Under the pieces are notes generated by a model, which was not told the origin of the DNA, did not search any database, and worked only from the letters and a program-made list of their open reading frames with translations. Both the position numbers and the translations under genes were made by a program. Positions 61,952 to 64,000 of a DNA stretch of 64,000 nucleotides are shown here, piece after piece (within the stretch, counting starts at the first letter, position 1; every line of letters begins with the position of its first letter). Origin of the DNA: Streptomyces atratus (lineage in GTDB: Bacteria; Actinomycetota; Actinomycetes; Streptomycetales; Streptomycetaceae); NCBI RefSeq assembly GCF_900119365.1, contig NZ_FPJO01000002.1, forward strand, positions 62,001 through 126,000, read 5' to 3'.

Positions 61952-63358
61952 CTACCGCCAGCGGCTGACCTCGACGTTTTCCAGTACGCCCAGGGCGTCC
62001 GGCACGAGGATGGCCGCGGAGTAGTAGGCCGTCACCAGATAGGAGATGATTGCCTGCTCGTCGATCCCCATGAAGCGGACCGAGAGGCTGGGCTCGATCT
62101 CGTCGGGGATGCCGGACTGCTGGAGACCGATGACGCCCTGCTCGGCCTCACCCGTCCTCATGCAGATGATCGACGTGGTCCGGGCGTCGGTGACCGGGAT
62201 CTTGTTGCACGGGAAGATCGGCACCCCTCGCCAGGCCGGCACATGGTGTCCGCCGACGTCGACGCTCTCCGGCACCAGACCGCGCTTGTTGCACTCGCGG
62301 CCGAATGCGGCGATGGCCCTCGGGTGGGCGAGGAAGAGCTTCGAGCCGCGGCGGCGGGAGAGCAGCTCGTCCATGTCGTCGGGGCTGGGCGCGCCGTCGT
62401 GCGGCTGGAGGCGCTGCCCGTAGTCGCAGTTGTTGAGCAGCCCGAACTCGCGGTTGTTGATCAGCTCGTGCTCCTGGCGCTCGCGCAGCGCCTCGACCGT
62501 GAGCCGCAACTGCTGCTCGGTCTGGTTCATCGGCTGGTTGTAGAGGTCGGCGACCCGGCTGTGGACCTTCAGCACGGTCTGGGCGACGCTCAGCTCGTAC
62601 TCGCGGGGGGACGCGTCGTAGTCGACGTAGGTGTGCGGAACGACGGCCTCGCCGACATGGCCGGCGGAGAGATCGATCGCGGCCTCGCCGTACTTGTTGG
62701 TGCGCTGCTCCGGGATGCTGAGCAGTGCGGCGAGGTGGTCGCGGAGCGAGTCCGCGCGCTCGGCGAGGTTCAGCACGTCCGCCCGGCTCAGCGTCAGCAC
62801 CGTGCAGGCGGTGACGGCACGGGCCGTGTACTGCCAGACGGCGTCGCCGTCGACCAGGGCCTGGTCCCCGAAGTAGGCCCCGTCGGCGTGGACCCCGAGC
62901 ACCGTCTCGTCCCCGTACGGACCGGTGCCGACCTTCTCGACCTTGCCGTGTGCCAGCAGATAGACGCTGTCCGCCGCGTCCCCCGACGCGGCCAGCACCT
63001 GCCCCGCCGCGATCTCTCGCTGCTCGCACCGCCGGGCGAGCTCGCCCAGCACTTCTTCGTCGCCGAAGTCCCGCAGGGCGGGGAGCTCTCCGAGCTCGGC
63101 GGGGATGACCGCGACCCGGCCACCGGTCTGCACAAAGGTCACCCTGCCGTCCCCGACCGAGTAGCTCAGCCTGCGGTTCACCCGGTAGGTACCACCTTGC
63201 ACCTGCACCCACGGCAGCATCTTCAGCAGCCACCGCGAGGTGATCTCCTGCATCTGCGGGGCGGACTTGGTGGTCGTCGCGAGGTTCCGCGCCGCCGCCG
63301 TCCCCAGACTCTGCTGCGGCGGCAACGACGCGTTCTGAACCTCTTCACCAACGGACAT
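61952..63358 (-). CDS. Family 2B encapsulin shell protein with cyclic-nucleotide-binding domain
   Basis: A 468-residue HK97-fold shell protein with an inserted cyclic-nucleotide-binding domain (about residues 85-215: [47 protein letters not shown]), as in the EshA-type 2B encapsulins. The shell part continues with [33 protein letters not shown] and VSRWR at the end. The shell protein assembles into a protein nanocompartment; the next gene is its cargo enzyme. The start at ATG 63358 is preferred over the upstream 63409. Divergent from nsrR. Confidence 0.92.
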   Translation of the reverse strand: MSVGEEVQNASLPPQQSLGTAAARNLATTTKSAPQMQEITSRWLLKMLPWVQVQGGTYRVNRRLSYSVGDGRVTFVQTGGRVAVIPAELGELPALRDFGDEEVLGELARRCEQREIAAGQVLAASGDAADSVYLLAHGKVEKVGTGPYGDETVLGVHADGAYFGDQALVDGDAVWQYTARAVTACTVLTLSRADVLNLAERADSLRDHLAALLSIPEQRTNKYGEAAIDLSAGHVGEAVVPHTYVDYDASPREYELSVAQTVLKVHSRVADLYNQPMNQTEQQLRLTVEALRERQEHELINNREFGLLNNCDYGQRLQPHDGAPSPDDMDELLSRRRGSKLFLAHPRAIAAFGRECNKRGLVPESVDVGGHHVPAWRGVPIFPCNKIPVTDARTTSIICMRTGEAEQGVIGLQQSGIPDEIEPSLSVRFMGIDEQAIISYLVTAYYSAAILVPDALGVLENVEVSRWR

Positions 63359-63535
63359 CTGACGTCCTCTCCATCTTCGGCTGACCTGCGAGAAGAAGCC
63401 TTTCAGCACGGAGAGCGGTCACGCCATTACACAAAAGAGTGTGACTAATCGGCTTTGGGCTGGGCACAACGCTCAGCGATGTCCGCGGACCGACTTAAGT
63501 TGCATCTTCGATGCAACTTATCTAGGGTTGCTGTC
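63359..63535. promoter_or_regulatory. Divergent encapsulin-nsrR promoter region with NsrR site
   Basis: A 23-base inverted repeat AAGTTGCATCTTCGATGCAACTT, here split as arms 63497-63506 and 63510-63519, lies 16 bases before the regulator ATG. Its 11-1-11 shape fits known NsrR sites. Toward the encapsulin gene a TGTAAT (63431-63426) may be a -10 box. Confidence 0.7.
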
Positions 63536-63985
63536 ATGCGGCTGACGAAATTCACCGACGTGGCGCTGCGCGTACTGATGCGCCTCGCCGTCGCGGAGAA
63601 CGAGGATCCGCCGACCACCCGGGAGGTGGCGGCCACCATGCAGGTGCCGTACACCCACGCCGCGAAGGTCGTCGCCAAGCTCCAGCACCTCGGGCTGATC
63701 GAGGCACGACGGGGCCGCGGCGGAGGGCTCAGCCTCACCGGAGCGGGTCACTCCGCCTCGATCGGCGAACTTGTCCGGGAACTGGAAGGCCCCGGCGACG
63801 TCGTCGAATGCGAGGGCGCCACTCCCTGCCCCCTGCGCTCGGCCTGCCGGCTGCGCGGCGCCCTGCGCCGTGCGGAAGATGCCTTCTACGCCTCACTCGA
63901 TCCACTCACCGTCACCGAACTGGTCGCATCCCCCACCGGTCCGCTGCTGATCGGCATCAGCAGCACCCGCCCGGACACCGGCTGA
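63536..63985 (+). CDS. nsrR: NsrR, nitric-oxide-sensing Rrf2 regulator
   Basis: A 149-residue Rrf2-family repressor. N-terminal winged helix (LTKFTDVALRVLMRLA, TTREVAATMQVPYTHAAKVV). Three cysteines at about 92, 98 and 104 (VECEGATPCPLRSACRL) and Asp8 match the [4Fe-4S] ligands of S. coelicolor NsrR. It releases DNA when the cluster reacts with nitric oxide. The palindrome just upstream indicates autoregulation. Its usual target is the flavohaemoglobin hmpA; here the divergent neighbour is an encapsulin operon. Confidence 0.93.
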   Translation: MRLTKFTDVALRVLMRLAVAENEDPPTTREVAATMQVPYTHAAKVVAKLQHLGLIEARRGRGGGLSLTGAGHSASIGELVRELEGPGDVVECEGATPCPLRSACRLRGALRRAEDAFYASLDPLTVTELVASPTGPLLIGISSTRPDTG

Positions 63986-64000
63986 GCCGCCGCACACCAC

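Noticed and set aside
1..64000. CRISPR arrays, rRNA genes, complete insertion sequences
   Set aside because: No regularly spaced identical repeats with unique spacers, no rRNA core sequence and no transposase were seen.

Overview
The window is high-GC actinobacterial chromosome, almost certainly Streptomyces. The codon bias is extreme, and several blocks are typical of the Streptomyces core: a fused 2-oxoglutarate decarboxylase/dehydrogenase with an adjacent two-component system, an NADP-type malic enzyme next to a glutamate-type ABC uptake operon, a divergent nickel superoxide dismutase and its maturation protease, snapalysin with a divergent LysR activator, and a family 2B encapsulin operon beside an NsrR regulator. 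No rRNA, insertion sequence or CRISPR array is visible.

Layout. 1-3800: ABC exporter genes and a spermidine-synthase-like protein. 4025-9919: OmpR-type regulator, membrane histidine kinase and kgd/sucA. 10300-12356: a GntR/UTRA regulator and an MFS exporter whose base usage is a little less GC-extreme. 12409-33719: thirteen genes on the minus strand with many 4-base overlaps, described below. 33905-36916: DUF6104, a frameshifted membrane protein, a DUF4097 protein and a PadR regulator. 37069-44092: a GH5 glycosidase, an MDR oxidoreductase, malic enzyme and the amino-acid ABC operon. 44165-48412: a SigE-type sigma factor with a membrane partner, a methyltransferase, a CGNR protein, sodX/sodN and a hypothetical gene. 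48860-53359: a leucine-rich-variant repeat protein, two decayed genes (HAD-like and nucleotidyltransferase), a GNAT acetyltransferase, a tRNA-like element, a small 12-bp periodic repeat and a VOC-fold protein. 53402-57695: NAD-binding proteins, DUF952, LysR and snapalysin. 57763-63985: MFS/FadR divergent pair, DUF6304, encapsulin with polyprenyl-transferase cargo, and NsrR.

The central system (12409-33719) is the main object of interest. In transcription order it reads: Trypco1 domain protein A, trypsin-VMAP-C protease, MoxR ATPase A, vWA-TPR protein (SAV_2336 type), FxsA-like RiPP precursor, FxsB radical SAM/SPASM cyclophane synthase, HExxH peptide hydroxylase-like protein, TIR-NB-ARC-TPR protein FxsT-A, Trypco1 domain protein B, ChlI/MoxR-like ATPase B, ChlD-like vWA protein, CHAT-fold caspase-like protease, and a second TIR-NB-ARC-TPR protein FxsT-B with an extra N-terminal domain. 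It therefore combines a cyclophane RiPP module with two parallel arms, each with one Trypco1 protein, one AAA+ ATPase, one vWA protein and one protease (trypsin or CHAT), plus two STAND sensors carrying TIR domains. The individual families are known from predicted NTP-dependent conflict/immune systems and from FxSxx-COOH RiPP loci. I infer, but cannot show, that the whole cluster works as one sensing, peptide-processing and effector system.
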